DNA of 64,000 bases from Chloroflexota bacterium (GCA_026708115.1 JAPOVL010000015.1:1-64000), one strand, 5' to 3'; shown: positions 44,088-54,090, numbered from the stretch's first letter. The notes: generated by a model from the letters alone, not told the origin. Translations and numbers: made by a program.

Positions 44088-45402
44088 GCTAATTGCAAAC
44101 GAAGATGCCGAACGCGCCTATCTGGTCGGAATCGAGGTGCAGCAGGTGTCAGCACCATTTTCAGTAGCAGATTCCTTAAGTGAGCTTGCGCTTCTCGCCG
44201 AAACCGCGGGTCTTGAGGTCGTCGGGCAAACGTTTCAGCGCCTGCGGAAGATCAATGCCAAGACTTTCATAGGATCCGGGAAGCTTGAGCAAATCATAGA
44301 CGAGATTTCTTTGCTCGACGTTAACGTCATCGTATTTGACGAAGAACTCTCCCCACGTCACCAGCGCGAACTGGAAAAACAGTTTGGCGAGACGATCAGG
44401 CTACTGGATCGCTCGGCACTGATTCTGGACATATTCGCGCAGCACGCGCGCACCAGCGAAGGGGCGCTGCAGGTTGAACTGGCGCAATATGAGTATCGTT
44501 TGCCGCGCTTGACGCGGCAGTGGACGCACCTTGCCAGACAGGCTGGAGGCGGAGGCGCGCGTGGTGGCTCTGGAGGTGTCGGTTTGCGCGGCCCAGGCGA
44601 AACCCAGCTCGAAGTTGATCGGCGCGAGATTACCCGGAAGATTACCAAGCTAAGGGCCGCGCTCGAACAAGTACGCTCACACCGCAGGCTGCATCGAACG
44701 CGGCGCCAGGGCTCCGGAATGCAATTGGCAGCGCTGGTGGGCTATACCAACGCCGGAAAATCGAGCTTGCTGAATGCGCTGGCGGATTCTGACGTCTACG
44801 CCGCCGATCAACTTTTTGCGACACTTGATCCCACAACGAGGCGCATTTCTTTGCCCAATTACTCGGACGTCCTGCTTACCGATACCGTCGGCTTTATCCA
44901 GAAGCTGCCGACCACACTGATTGCCGCCTTCCGCGCGACTCTTGAAGAGGTCGTAGAAGCCGATCTGCTCTTGCACATTGTCGATGTTAGTCATCCAAAC
45001 GCCTTGCAACATATCGACGCGGTGGAAGATACATTGGCGGAAATTGATGCCGCCAGCATGCCCCGGATTCTGGTATTGAACAAGATTGACCTGCTAGAGG
45101 GTCCGCTTCCACAGTTGCCGCTCGTCGACAATTACCGCAGCGTCGTCGCCGCGTCCGCGCTAGAGGGCGAGGGTATTACCGACTTGCTGTCAACTATGCG
45201 AGATGTCTTGGCCGAGCGGGATACAACGCTTGAGGTGTTGCTTCCTTACCACGCTGGAAGCGAGTATTCAAAACTGTACGAGCGCGGATATATTCGCCAA
45301 CAGTCTACGGACGAGAATGGTTGGCTCTTGACCCTGTCCATGCCCAAGCAAGTCAGCAACTACTATCTGAAGTTTGCCATCGACAGCACAGAGTCAACTT
45401 AA
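44074..45402 (+). CDS. hflX: GTPase HflX
   Basis: Ribosome-splitting heat-stress GTPase. The HflX N-terminal domain (TFIGSGKLEQI, VIVFDEELSPRHQRELEKQ), the glycine-rich loop GGGGARGGSGGVGLRGPGE and the G domain (VGYTNAGKSSLLNAL, DTVGFIQKLP, NKIDLLEG) are all present in 442 residues. Last gene of the plsX run. Confidence 0.97.
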   Translation: MSKPELIANEDAERAYLVGIEVQQVSAPFSVADSLSELALLAETAGLEVVGQTFQRLRKINAKTFIGSGKLEQIIDEISLLDVNVIVFDEELSPRHQRELEKQFGETIRLLDRSALILDIFAQHARTSEGALQVELAQYEYRLPRLTRQWTHLARQAGGGGARGGSGGVGLRGPGETQLEVDRREITRKITKLRAALEQVRSHRRLHRTRRQGSGMQLAALVGYTNAGKSSLLNALADSDVYAADQLFATLDPTTRRISLPNYSDVLLTDTVGFIQKLPTTLIAAFRATLEEVVEADLLLHIVDVSHPNALQHIDAVEDTLAEIDAASMPRILVLNKIDLLEGPLPQLPLVDNYRSVVAASALEGEGITDLLSTMRDVLAERDTTLEVLLPYHAGSEYSKLYERGYIRQQSTDENGWLLTLSMPKQVSNYYLKFAIDSTEST

Positions 45403-45423
45403 ACAAACCGTCCTTCGCGATTG

Positions 45424-46389
45424 TCAGGTTGGCAACTGCGCCCAATAGACCTCCGGGCGGAAGCGGCTGTGCAAGAATAGCCGCAGGTCAGACGAGAGCG
45501 CCAGCGATACAGGCGCCGGTATGTCCGAGAAGACAACCATTTCTGTCTCGTCCCCGCTACAACCATCCTCCAGGCAAGAATCGGGATCAACGCGTCCGAT
45601 AACCGCGCGCGTGCCCAGCGCGTAACCGAAATACAGTAGGCCGTCATCGCCGAGGATGACGTTAGTTGTGTTTTGCAAGCCCTTCACCAATGGTTTCGGC
45701 CCGGAGATCGCGCCGTTTTCCTCTACCTGCATCCACTCTATCCCACGACGCGCGCTACCGCCGTTTGCGAAATAGATCCGGGCGTCGTCGATCGCGATGC
45801 CGGTTGGCGACCGCAATCCTGAGGCGATGGTAATCGCTTCGCCCGCCTCGCTTACTTGAAAGATGGCGTTTTCCTTGGTATCAGACACCAGAAGTGAGCC
45901 TTCGTCAATTCGAGCTATGCCCCACGGCGCTGCGAGTTGGTCGAATACGCTCTGCGGAGCAAGCCGGTCTTGGTTGACTTTCCACAGCGTCTCACTCTCG
46001 GGGTCCGGAACCCACAGGTCGAATCCCGCATCAGTGCTCTCCATGAGCATGCTGTGGCCATTCTTGACACCAAATACGTAGGTGATGGTATCGCCGCTCC
46101 GATCATCGATCTGGTAAATCGTCCAATCTCCGTTGCAGACGGTGTAGAGGTGATCCTCAAACCAGACCATGGCATTTGGTCGCTGCACATTACCCACTAG
46201 CAGTTGCAGATCATCCTGCAAAAGCGGAGTCACAAGCGCGACAACACTGCTATCATCCGCATCATTCGTGCCCGGCACAGAAGTTTCGGCGGCCGAGGCC
46301 GCTTCGTCGCTTGAATCCGAAGACCTGCTATCTTGGGCGCTGATGACAGTGGAAATGACTACCAAGAAAGTGAGTATAGCGAGCTTCAT
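45424..46389 (-). CDS. Secreted NHL/SMP-30-like beta-propeller protein
   Basis: Start at ATG 46389 (MKLAILTFLVVISTVISAQ, a signal peptide); an upstream in-frame ATG would bury it. The mature part opens with a Ser/Asp/Ala-rich linker and then about six short beta-propeller blades (AMVWFEDHLYTVCNGDWTIY, GIARIDEGSLLVSDT, SGLRSPTGIAIDDARIYFAN). NHL/SMP-30 propellers bind ligands or act as lactonases, but metal ligands are not evident. It converges on hflX. Confidence 0.75.
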   Translation of the reverse strand: MKLAILTFLVVISTVISAQDSRSSDSSDEAASAAETSVPGTNDADDSSVVALVTPLLQDDLQLLVGNVQRPNAMVWFEDHLYTVCNGDWTIYQIDDRSGDTITYVFGVKNGHSMLMESTDAGFDLWVPDPESETLWKVNQDRLAPQSVFDQLAAPWGIARIDEGSLLVSDTKENAIFQVSEAGEAITIASGLRSPTGIAIDDARIYFANGGSARRGIEWMQVEENGAISGPKPLVKGLQNTTNVILGDDGLLYFGYALGTRAVIGRVDPDSCLEDGCSGDETEMVVFSDIPAPVSLALSSDLRLFLHSRFRPEVYWAQLPT

Positions 46390-46496
46390 TGATACCCCAG
46401 CTGATAAGTTCCACAGACAGTACATCAGAACGATTGCGCGGCTTGAGTTTCTTCGGATGACTAGCGCGTTATTCTACTACACATGCCGCCCATCCA

Positions 46497-46841
46497 CTAG
46501 CGCACAGCCGTAGGTAGTGTATCGATTTCGGTGGAAGTAGAAAATGACGCAGCCAAGCCTTCAGCGTACAGAAAATCGTTTGCCAGAGTGACGCCGCTTT
46601 CCAGCAGTTTTTGCCGGAAATCCGCGAGTTCGGCAAAGGAATCGGCGGGTTCGGCAAAGGTTTTATCCCCCGCTGTGATTGGGATTGCGGGTTGATTGAG
46701 GGCGGGATTTGCCATTGCCGGCAAAGGTGAATATTCGGCAAAGGCAGCGAGCGCGTTCTTTTCTTCGTGTTCTTCGGGCGGCCGGGCGCATATTTTGGCA
46801 TGATGGTCCTTGTGAGGGTGGATTTGCTGGCATGGTAGCAT
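46497..46841 (-). CDS. Possible small heptad-repeat protein, doubtful
   Basis: An open frame of 114 codons whose second half looks protein-like (ADFRQKLLESGVTLANDFLYAEG) and includes a repeated FAExAD heptad made by an 11-bp DNA repeat. The first part is atypical, no ribosome site is clear and no family is recognised. It may be non-coding. Confidence 0.25.
   Translation of the reverse strand: MLPCQQIHPHKDHHAKICARPPEEHEEKNALAAFAEYSPLPAMANPALNQPAIPITAGDKTFAEPADSFAELADFRQKLLESGVTLANDFLYAEGLAASFSTSTEIDTLPTAVR
46629..46744. repeat. Clustered 11-bp repeat TTCGGCAAAGG
   Basis: Exact copies at 46629, 46650 and 46734, and a one-step variant (GCCGGCAAAGG) at 46717, inside an intergenic stretch. The first two are 21 bp apart. 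Confidence 0.7.
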
Positions 46842-47136
46842 AGCTATGAGGCAGAGTGGCGACTATTTGGTCGCGGTTTAGGACAAAGCGCCTGGAATTG
46901 CCTGTCTAAATGGCGCTAGCGAGATTTGATGCAGGAACGCAAGCATTTCAACCGAAAATGATACACTTCCCAGCCGTATCCTGGAAATATGATAGGGCCG
47001 CGCTTCCGCCGCCATTCTGGCACCGCGCTATAATACTTGCGCTGGCCAGTTGGTGAGGTCAATCTGGGCAGGCTCAGCGGAGACGCCAGGCATTTGCAGG
47101 TATTTCCAAAACGTTAAAGCAGGGAAGCAAGCACAG
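46842..47136. other. Intergenic region with promoter-like TATAAT
   Basis: 295 bp before the RNA methylase gene. It has a TATAAT at 47029-47034 about 100 bp before the start; the -35 region is weak. No gene seen. Confidence 0.35.
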
Positions 47137-48192
47137 ATGCGCAAGCGGGCAAGTCTTTCTAACGTATACGAACTGGAATGCATTCCTGGTTTGGAAGCGT
47201 TCGCAATGGACGAACTCAATTCCTATGATGCTCGCAGTTTAGAGACCCTTAGACCGGGATTTCTCCGCTTTCGCTTTGCTGGCGACTCTCGACTGCTCTT
47301 GACTCTTCGATCAGCAATTGCAGCGTACAGTGTACATCGGTTCGAGATCCCGCGCCCAAAAGCATTGTTAGGTCATCAGCATCTCACTCGACTGATCGGT
47401 ATCTTGCGGGCTGCCATGCGTGACTGGACTTTGAAAAATCCCAGACTGGGTATCGGCGCCGCGGGAGCGAACTCGCAGGTAATGAGGCGCTTGAAGGAAG
47501 AATTGGCAAGGTCACTCGATGTTGAATTGGCGGAGGAAAACAAAGGCGGACTCTATCTGCGCCTGGTAAGACCAGTTGATCGGTCGGCTTGGGAAGTTCT
47601 CGTTCGCCTTGGACCGCGTCCGCTGTCCAAACGCGAATGGCGAGTTGTCAATGTGCCTGGCGCACTAAACGCGACAGTCGCTTTCGCCATGACCCAGATC
47701 CGATCAGGAGACGCACAGGATAGAGTCCTCAACTTGTGCTGCGGTTCCGGAACTATTCTCGTGGAACATGCCCTTGGCAGAACCTCGGATCAATTGATCG
47801 CGATCGATAACAGCGCCAAAATGCTAAGCGCTGCCAAGCGTAATCTTTGCGCATCCGACACCAAGCATCGAGTTATTCTATTACATGCTGACGCGGGTCA
47901 CACACCTCTGCCTTCGCGCGCTATCGATCGTATCTACGCTGACTTGCCCTTTGGCGGACACATCGGTTCGCATGCCGACAATCTCCGGCTATATCCAGCT
48001 TTGCTGCAGGAAGCCTATCGGGTTTCCAAGCTAGACACGGTAATGATTCTACTGACGCATGAGGTCAGTTTGCTTCGAAACTGTATCGCGCAATCAGATT
48101 GGCGCACGATTTCGGAAACCAAAATAACGCTCAGCGGCTTGCATCCACGGTTATTTGTCCTCAAGCGAAAATCGACTAGGATATATAGATAA
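47137..48192 (+). CDS. Putative RNA methyltransferase (UPF0020/THUMP-associated type)
   Basis: ATG at 47137 after AGGGAAG; 351 residues. An N-terminal region of the THUMP-linked type (YELECIPGLEAFAMDEL) is followed by a Rossmann methyltransferase with SAM motif VLNLCCGSGTILVEHAL, an acidic loop LIAIDNSAKML and the catalytic DLPFG (the N/DPPY/F class, N2-guanine or related base methylation). The closest families are TrmN/Trm14 and RlmL-like enzymes; the target is unknown. The next gene begins immediately after its stop. Confidence 0.85.
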   Translation: MRKRASLSNVYELECIPGLEAFAMDELNSYDARSLETLRPGFLRFRFAGDSRLLLTLRSAIAAYSVHRFEIPRPKALLGHQHLTRLIGILRAAMRDWTLKNPRLGIGAAGANSQVMRRLKEELARSLDVELAEENKGGLYLRLVRPVDRSAWEVLVRLGPRPLSKREWRVVNVPGALNATVAFAMTQIRSGDAQDRVLNLCCGSGTILVEHALGRTSDQLIAIDNSAKMLSAAKRNLCASDTKHRVILLHADAGHTPLPSRAIDRIYADLPFGGHIGSHADNLRLYPALLQEAYRVSKLDTVMILLTHEVSLLRNCIAQSDWRTISETKITLSGLHPRLFVLKRKSTRIYR

Positions 48193-49812
48193 TTGTCAAC
48201 GAACTCCAAGAGGACCAGAAAATTGATCCGCTCCTGCTCGCTGGCGTTCATGTTGCTTGTCCTGGTCGCGTGTCGAGCACCAGTCGAAGAAGTAACGGTG
48301 AACGTTTCCTTGCTCGCCGATGGCAGAACGCAGACCTTTACTTACGCTTCTCGGGTATCTGTCGAAGAATTGCTGGCAAACGCCAAAATTGTTCTGGGTG
48401 AACTGGATCGAGTCAGTCATCCCCTAAGCCTGCAACTCGCAGACGGAATGCTTGTAACGGTGCGCCGAGTACGGGAAGAGCAAGTCTGCCAGCGCGAAAG
48501 CCTGCCCTTCCAGCGTCAGCGGATTCCATACGAGGGTATCGCCCCCGGGCAAGAAAGATTGAGCCAGGCCGGGAGGACCGGTATGCAGGAAGCCTGCTAC
48601 CGCGTCGTTGTTGAAGACGATGTTGAGTCCGGTCGGAGCCTCATGGGGCAACCTACTGTCCTCACCGAACCACAGGACGAAATCGTGTTTGTAGGTCCTT
48701 CGCGTTCGGTCGAACCATATGAGCTTGCAGGAAGGCTAAGCTACATCAACAACGGGACTGCCTGGAGCATTCGTGACAACACCGTTAACAAGCGGGCCTT
48801 GCGCAATAGCGAGAATCTGGACTCGTTGGTATTTGCGGCCAGCCCCGACGGATCGGTTCTGCTTTACACTGTGGCAAGCAGCAGAACAGAAAAGTTTTTT
48901 AACGAACTCTGGATGGTATCCCTCGATGACGACGAGCCCATCAAGTTGGCTCCAACCGACGTTCTCTTTGCAGAATGGCGGCCGAGATCCAGCAATACAA
49001 TTGCCTATTCGACCGGCGAACGGGGCCAGGGGCGGGCGCCTTGGAAATCTCTTAACAACCTGTGGCTGATGCAGATCGACCGTCAAACGGGTCGTACGCT
49101 TTCCATCCAGGAGATCATTGGGGAAGATCCAGGAGGCACATTTGGATGGTGGGGTACCGATTTTGCTTGGTCACCGCGCGGGGACGGGCTCGCGTGGGTG
49201 AAGGCCGACAGCGTGGGAGTAGTTGAGATCGAAGGCAAACAAGTTAAAACTTTGCTTGAGTATCCAGAGTTTAACACGTCCGGATCTTGGGTCTGGCTCT
49301 CACAGGTGTCTTGGTCCCCCGGCGGGGACCTTATTTCCGCGACAGCGCATGGAGGTCCGCTGGCTAGTGAACCCGCCACAACCAGTCCGGTATTTGATCT
49401 CGCGATTCTTGGCGCGAATGGCGGATTTAAGGCGACCATGAGACGAGCTGTCGGGATGTGGGCGGCTTCGAGTTTTTCGCCGAGCATTGACTTGCCGGGC
49501 GCCGAACGCTCTGAAGGCTTTCTGGCGTGGTTGCAGGCGCGCGAACCGTACAATAGCATCTACAGCGAGTATGACCTCGTTGTCGCGGATCGCGACGGCA
49601 GCAACCAGAAAGTAATCTTTCCCGGCGCCGATCAACCTGGCATCCGCAAAAGCGACTTCGGTCTGACCGCCACCGATATGAGTTGGAGTCCGGATTCGCG
49701 GCACATCGCTATCGTGTATTTGGGGGACATTTGGTTGGTCGACATAGAATCAGGCGAAGGCCGCCAAATAAGTTTTGACGGTGGCGCAAGCAATCCGGTT
49801 TGGACGCGATAA
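48193..49812 (+). CDS. Lipoprotein with DUF348, G5 and TolB-like propeller
   Basis: 539 residues from a TTG start that abuts the previous stop. A lipoprotein signal (Cys in LVLVACRAP), a DUF348 ubiquitin-like domain (VNVSLLADGRTQTFTYAS), a G5 domain (RESLPFQRQRIPYEG to EIVFVGP) as in YabE/Rpf cell-wall proteins, then a WD40/TolB-like propeller (AASPDGSVLLYT, FAWSPRGDGLAW, MSWSPDSRHIAI). G5 domains bind cell-wall sugars. Its stop overlaps the ATG of the glycosidase/polymerase fusion (TAATG), tying the two proteins together in translation. Confidence 0.82.
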   Translation: MSTNSKRTRKLIRSCSLAFMLLVLVACRAPVEEVTVNVSLLADGRTQTFTYASRVSVEELLANAKIVLGELDRVSHPLSLQLADGMLVTVRRVREEQVCQRESLPFQRQRIPYEGIAPGQERLSQAGRTGMQEACYRVVVEDDVESGRSLMGQPTVLTEPQDEIVFVGPSRSVEPYELAGRLSYINNGTAWSIRDNTVNKRALRNSENLDSLVFAASPDGSVLLYTVASSRTEKFFNELWMVSLDDDEPIKLAPTDVLFAEWRPRSSNTIAYSTGERGQGRAPWKSLNNLWLMQIDRQTGRTLSIQEIIGEDPGGTFGWWGTDFAWSPRGDGLAWVKADSVGVVEIEGKQVKTLLEYPEFNTSGSWVWLSQVSWSPGGDLISATAHGGPLASEPATTSPVFDLAILGANGGFKATMRRAVGMWAASSFSPSIDLPGAERSEGFLAWLQAREPYNSIYSEYDLVVADRDGSNQKVIFPGADQPGIRKSDFGLTATDMSWSPDSRHIAIVYLGDIWLVDIESGEGRQISFDGGASNPVWTR

Positions 49813-52800
49813 TGCGACAGTTGATACTGGTGCTTATCAGTTTGCTGCTGCTTTCGGGCAGCTTGATAGCCACCTTGGGCACCCTTCACTTTCGTAATTT
49901 CGAACTTCGCGGCTATGTCGATCCAACGGTGGATCAGAATCTCCCCTTCCTGACGCCTCGACCTGGCGTAAATGTTGACTTGCGGCAGTATGAGCTTGAC
50001 AGCCTGCATGCTAATCTTGCTCTCATCAGCGAAACTGGTTTCGTATGGCTGCGACAATTCGTCTATTGGGATGAGATTGAGATTAGCAAGGGCCAGTACC
50101 ATTGGGCACAGTGGGACGAGATCTTTAATGTTCTTCGCGAGTACCCGCGTTTGGAACCTGTTGTCGTGCTCATGCATTCGCCTCAATGGGCGCGCGTATC
50201 GCCACCGGGAAGAGAAGTGACGAAGACGGCGCCGCCGCAGTCGCTCGATGATTTCGCGCGTTTCGCCGGCCGCTTCGCGCGGCGCTACGGCGATGCAGTG
50301 GATTATTATCAGATTTGGGATGAGCCAAACCTCGACGACGCCTGGGGCTCGCTGCAACCCAGACCAGCGGACTATGTCGCTTTGCTCAGCGCCGGCGGCC
50401 AGGCGATCCGCGCCGAGGACCCAAGCGCAAAGATTATCGCCGCGGCCTTGGCCCCGACCACCGAGACAGGCGGTCAGAACATGAGCGACCTGCTTTATCT
50501 GGACGCGATGTATCAACTTGGCGCAGCGGATCTGATGGACATCGTGGCTGGTAAGCCGTACGGATTCTCAACCTCTCCTTTGGATCGCCGCGTTGATGAA
50601 AGCATCCTGAACTTTTCCCGGATTGTTGCCTTACGCGAAGTGATGCTGGCGCACAATGATGGACGTACGCCGCTTTGGGCGAGCCACTGGGGCTGGAATG
50701 CATTACCCGGCAAATGGGCGGGCGACGCATCCATCTGGGGAAGCGCCACGCCCAACGAGCAAATCAGATATACGCTTCAAGCATTCGACCGCGCGCACCG
50801 CGAGTTTCCCTGGCTAGGCGCGATGTTATTGCACCATTGGCAGCCCAATGTAGAAAGCAGCAGCGCCCAGTGGGGATTCGCGCTGATTGGACCGGACGAT
50901 CAGCCCTCGGAATTGTTGACAGCCGTGCAAAGCTATGATTTTCCCGCGGTGGCGCAGAACGGCCTATTCCATGCGCGCACAGAGCATGCTCGTTACAGTG
51001 GCGTCTGGCAATTCAGCGAGTTAGGAGCGGACATCGGCTGGTTGGAGACGAGCGACAGTCAACTCGAATTCGACTTCTACGGTACAGATCTCGCTATGCT
51101 CTTGCGGGAGGATGATTATGTAGCCTTCCTGTATCCGACTGTCGACGGCAGCCCAACAGACGCGACGACCCATGACTCCGACGGAAACAGCTATATCTTT
51201 CTCCGAAGCAACTCACATGGCCCGGAACAGAATCTGGTTCCCATCGCACGCGACTTGCCCCTTGGTACACATACCCTGCGCGCTGTGGCAGATCGCGGAT
51301 GGGATCGTTGGGCGGTCGCCGGATACGCCGTAAGTTCAGGCAATCTATCATTCGCCTTCGACCGGCAGATTGCGCTCGGCGCTATCGCGACGCTCTTGTC
51401 GCTGTCCATTGTATTGTTGACCTTTGCGACCTCGCCATGGCGCCGATGGATCCCTCCTATCGGACTGGTCTTTGCCGGTCTGTCCGCGACGGCGCACCTG
51501 GCGATCAGCAGCGTCGCGTCCTTGGTACTGCTTTTTGCCATGATGTGGACATGGACAAGTCACAGACCTGCCCTGTTCGTCCGCGACGAGATCAATATCT
51601 TGATCGCTCTGGCAACTGGCGGCGTCCTTTACTTATCACCTTCGTTTTTCTTGACAATAGTTTCAGGTCTGGTTCTATTCGTATTGATCTTCCATCGCCT
51701 GGAAACGGGCTTGATCTTGACCTTGTTCTGGGCGCCCTTTTTTCTAACACCAGTCGAATTATACCGGTTTGCCTTTCCGATGGTGGAAATCCTGATATTG
51801 ATCACGTCAATCGCAGCTTTCTTTAGATTAGTCGTCCGGCTAGGCGAGCAGTATCAAATGGCAAACAGCCACTATCCGCTAAAACTTAAGTCGCTACTTT
51901 CGCACATCAAGTTTATTGACATTGCAGTGGCCGGGATCGCAGTTGTCGCCATTCTATCGCTAAGCTGGGCGCGCCATACCGATATGGCGACGACAGAACT
52001 GCGCACGCTCGTTCTGGAGCCATTGCTCTTCTATGTGATATTCAGAGCCCTACGTCCACCCAAGCGAACTGTGTTGCACTGCGTCATCGCGCTTGTCCTT
52101 GCTTCCGTATTGGTCTGTGTCATCGGCATGTTTAGATACTTTTCGGCAAACGATGTTATAGTCGCGGAAGAGGGCGCGCGTCGTCTCATTTCAGTGTATG
52201 GTTCTCCCAACAACGTTGGCCTTTTGCTTGGCCGGTCGATACCCTTCGCGCTGGCGCTGCTATTAGTCGGGCATAGCGCGCGCATGCGTTTAACCTGGGT
52301 AGTAGCGCTGGTCGTCATGGCCATAACTGCAGTCCTGACGCAGAGTGTGGGCGCGATACTTCTCGGAATCCCCATGGGAATGGCGGTAGTGCTGATCGGT
52401 CACGCTCAACGAAAAGCATTCATCCCGATCTTGGGCATCGGGGCTGCGCTAGCGGCTGGATTGGCCATTTTGACGCAAGTTTCGGCGCGTTTTGCCAACG
52501 TACTTGATTTCACAAGCGGCACCAGTTTTCTTCGTCTTAGGCTATGGGAAAGCGCCATTGAAATCATTCGTGATCATCCTATTTTCGGTATCGGATTGGA
52601 TCAGTTCCTTTACTATTACAGTGGAGAATATGTTCGGCCGGACGCGATCTGGGATCTGAATCTGTCGCACCCGCACAATTTTTTGCTGGATTTTTGGACG
52701 CGTCTAGGTATCGCCGGGCCGATCATCTTTCTGCTCTTACAGTTTGCATTTTGGCGATATGCTCTTGTCACCCTGAGCAAGTTGAGAAACACAGACAGAG

Positions 52801-52997
52801 ACGGTTTCGCGATCATGCTGGGTCTGATGGGAAGCATGGCAGCGCTATTAGGTCATGGCTTAATTGACAACAGCGTCTTTGTCATCGACTTGGCATTTAT
52901 ATTCATGTTCCAGGTGGCTGCAACCGCCCGTCTACGTGAACTGGCGCCAGCTATAGAATCCGATTCCGGTCACGAGCGAAGTCATGCCAAGCGTTAG
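49812..52997 (+). CDS. Fusion: glycosidase-like domain plus O-antigen polymerase/ligase-like membrane domain
   Basis: 1061 residues. A signal-anchor helix leads to a TIM-barrel glycosidase-like domain (about 40-390) of the GH39/GH5 clan: WLRQFVYWDEIE, the acid/base motif YYQIWDEPNLDDAW (Glu171) and WLGAMLLHHWQP. Where the nucleophile is expected (W-x-T-E-x-G-W) it reads WASHWGWN, so hydrolysis may be lost. A beta-sandwich segment follows (400-510), then about twelve membrane helices with the Wzy/WaaL signature HPHNFLLDFWTRLGIAG near the end. The start ATG overlaps the upstream stop. A polymerase with its own glycan-binding or trimming domain is the likely reading. Confidence 0.85.
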   Translation: MRQLILVLISLLLLSGSLIATLGTLHFRNFELRGYVDPTVDQNLPFLTPRPGVNVDLRQYELDSLHANLALISETGFVWLRQFVYWDEIEISKGQYHWAQWDEIFNVLREYPRLEPVVVLMHSPQWARVSPPGREVTKTAPPQSLDDFARFAGRFARRYGDAVDYYQIWDEPNLDDAWGSLQPRPADYVALLSAGGQAIRAEDPSAKIIAAALAPTTETGGQNMSDLLYLDAMYQLGAADLMDIVAGKPYGFSTSPLDRRVDESILNFSRIVALREVMLAHNDGRTPLWASHWGWNALPGKWAGDASIWGSATPNEQIRYTLQAFDRAHREFPWLGAMLLHHWQPNVESSSAQWGFALIGPDDQPSELLTAVQSYDFPAVAQNGLFHARTEHARYSGVWQFSELGADIGWLETSDSQLEFDFYGTDLAMLLREDDYVAFLYPTVDGSPTDATTHDSDGNSYIFLRSNSHGPEQNLVPIARDLPLGTHTLRAVADRGWDRWAVAGYAVSSGNLSFAFDRQIALGAIATLLSLSIVLLTFATSPWRRWIPPIGLVFAGLSATAHLAISSVASLVLLFAMMWTWTSHRPALFVRDEINILIALATGGVLYLSPSFFLTIVSGLVLFVLIFHRLETGLILTLFWAPFFLTPVELYRFAFPMVEILILITSIAAFFRLVVRLGEQYQMANSHYPLKLKSLLSHIKFIDIAVAGIAVVAILSLSWARHTDMATTELRTLVLEPLLFYVIFRALRPPKRTVLHCVIALVLASVLVCVIGMFRYFSANDVIVAEEGARRLISVYGSPNNVGLLLGRSIPFALALLLVGHSARMRLTWVVALVVMAITAVLTQSVGAILLGIPMGMAVVLIGHAQRKAFIPILGIGAALAAGLAILTQVSARFANVLDFTSGTSFLRLRLWESAIEIIRDHPIFGIGLDQFLYYYSGEYVRPDAIWDLNLSHPHNFLLDFWTRLGIAGPIIFLLLQFAFWRYALVTLSKLRNTDRDGFAIMLGLMGSMAALLGHGLIDNSVFVIDLAFIFMFQVAATARLRELAPAIESDSGHERSHAKR

Positions 52998-53013
52998 TCT
53001 TTTCATCTCTTAT

Positions 53014-53102
53014 TCAGTAAACCGCGTCGCTCATGCGACGAGAAGGCTTGTTATTTTGTGTGAGCGCGGTAGCCCAAATTCGCTGACGTCGAGCGGCTGT
53101 GG
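53014..53102 (-). repeat. Dispersed hairpin repeat, copy B
   Basis: On the minus strand: CAGCCGCTCGACG, CGCTCACACAAAATAACAAG, CCTTCTCGTCGC-ATGA-GCGACG, CGGTTTACTG. It is the closest match to copy A, with one stem pair changed on both sides (C-G here, T-A in A). It sits between the fusion gene and the UXS gene. Confidence 0.8.
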
Positions 53103-53141
53103 TACACTTTGCCAAGCCAATCAAATCGAGGATACCAAGAC

Positions 53142-54089
53142 TTGCGTGTACTGATCACAGGTGGCGCCGGGTTCATAGGATCGCATTTGTGCGATCGCTT
53201 CTTGGGCGATGGTCATCATGTAGTGGCCGTTGACAATCTCATCACAGGCACTCAAGACAACATCTCGCACCTGGCTGGCAATCGTCATTTCGAATTTGTG
53301 TATCACGATGTCAGCAACTTCATCCACCTTCCCGGTCAGATCGACGCCGTTTTGCATTTTGCCTCTCCTGCTAGCCCGATTGACTATCTCAAGTATCCGA
53401 TACAGACCTTGAAAGTCGGCGCGCTCGGTACGCACAACGCGCTGGGTTTGGCACGGGCGAAGCGCGCGCGCTTTTTGCTTGCGTCTACATCCGAGGTCTA
53501 CGGCGATCCGCAGGTACATCCACAGAGTGAGGACTATGCTGGCAATGTTGACCCAGTTGGTCCGCGCGGCGTATACGACGAAGCAAAGCGTTATGCGGAA
53601 GCGTTAGTCATGGCTTATCATCGCCAACACGATATGGACACCCGCATCGTACGCATATTCAACACCTACGGGCCGCGAATGCGCCTTGACGATGGGCGGG
53701 TCGTCCCGAATTTTGTTGGCCAGGCAATCCGTGGCGAGGCGCTGACGGTCTATGGCGACGGCAGTCAAACGCGCTGCTTTCAATACATTGACGACCTGGT
53801 GGAGGGCGTTGTGCGTTTGCTTGATAGCGATTTCGTCGAGCCGGTCAATATCGGTACTACTCGCGAAGTGAGCATTCTTGATTTTGCCAACGTAGTCAAC
53901 CGCGTATCGGACAATCCCGCCGGCATTGTCTTTGACGACGGTCTTCGTATAGACGGCGACCCGCAGACGCGCAAACCGGACGCGAGCCGCGCGCATAATC
54001 TGCTCGATTGGCGGCCGCAAGTGGCGCTGGAAGATGGCCTCGCGCGCACAATCGCATATTTTCGTCATGTTATCGCCGCCGCCACTTGA
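53142..54089 (+). CDS. NAD-dependent UDP-glucuronate decarboxylase-like (UXS) epimerase
   Basis: Short-chain dehydrogenase/epimerase with [36 protein letters not shown], the catalytic YDEAKR ([14 protein letters not shown]) and [10 protein letters not shown]. The GPRxxYDExKR pattern is that of UXS, which makes UDP-xylose from UDP-glucuronate; related dehydratases are possible. The TTG at 53142 has GAGG 10 nt upstream and gives the family start [10 protein letters not shown]; 315 residues. It begins a same-strand polysaccharide run. Confidence 0.9.
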   Translation: MRVLITGGAGFIGSHLCDRFLGDGHHVVAVDNLITGTQDNISHLAGNRHFEFVYHDVSNFIHLPGQIDAVLHFASPASPIDYLKYPIQTLKVGALGTHNALGLARAKRARFLLASTSEVYGDPQVHPQSEDYAGNVDPVGPRGVYDEAKRYAEALVMAYHRQHDMDTRIVRIFNTYGPRMRLDDGRVVPNFVGQAIRGEALTVYGDGSQTRCFQYIDDLVEGVVRLLDSDFVEPVNIGTTREVSILDFANVVNRVSDNPAGIVFDDGLRIDGDPQTRKPDASRAHNLLDWRPQVALEDGLARTIAYFRHVIAAAT

Positions 54090-54090
54090 G

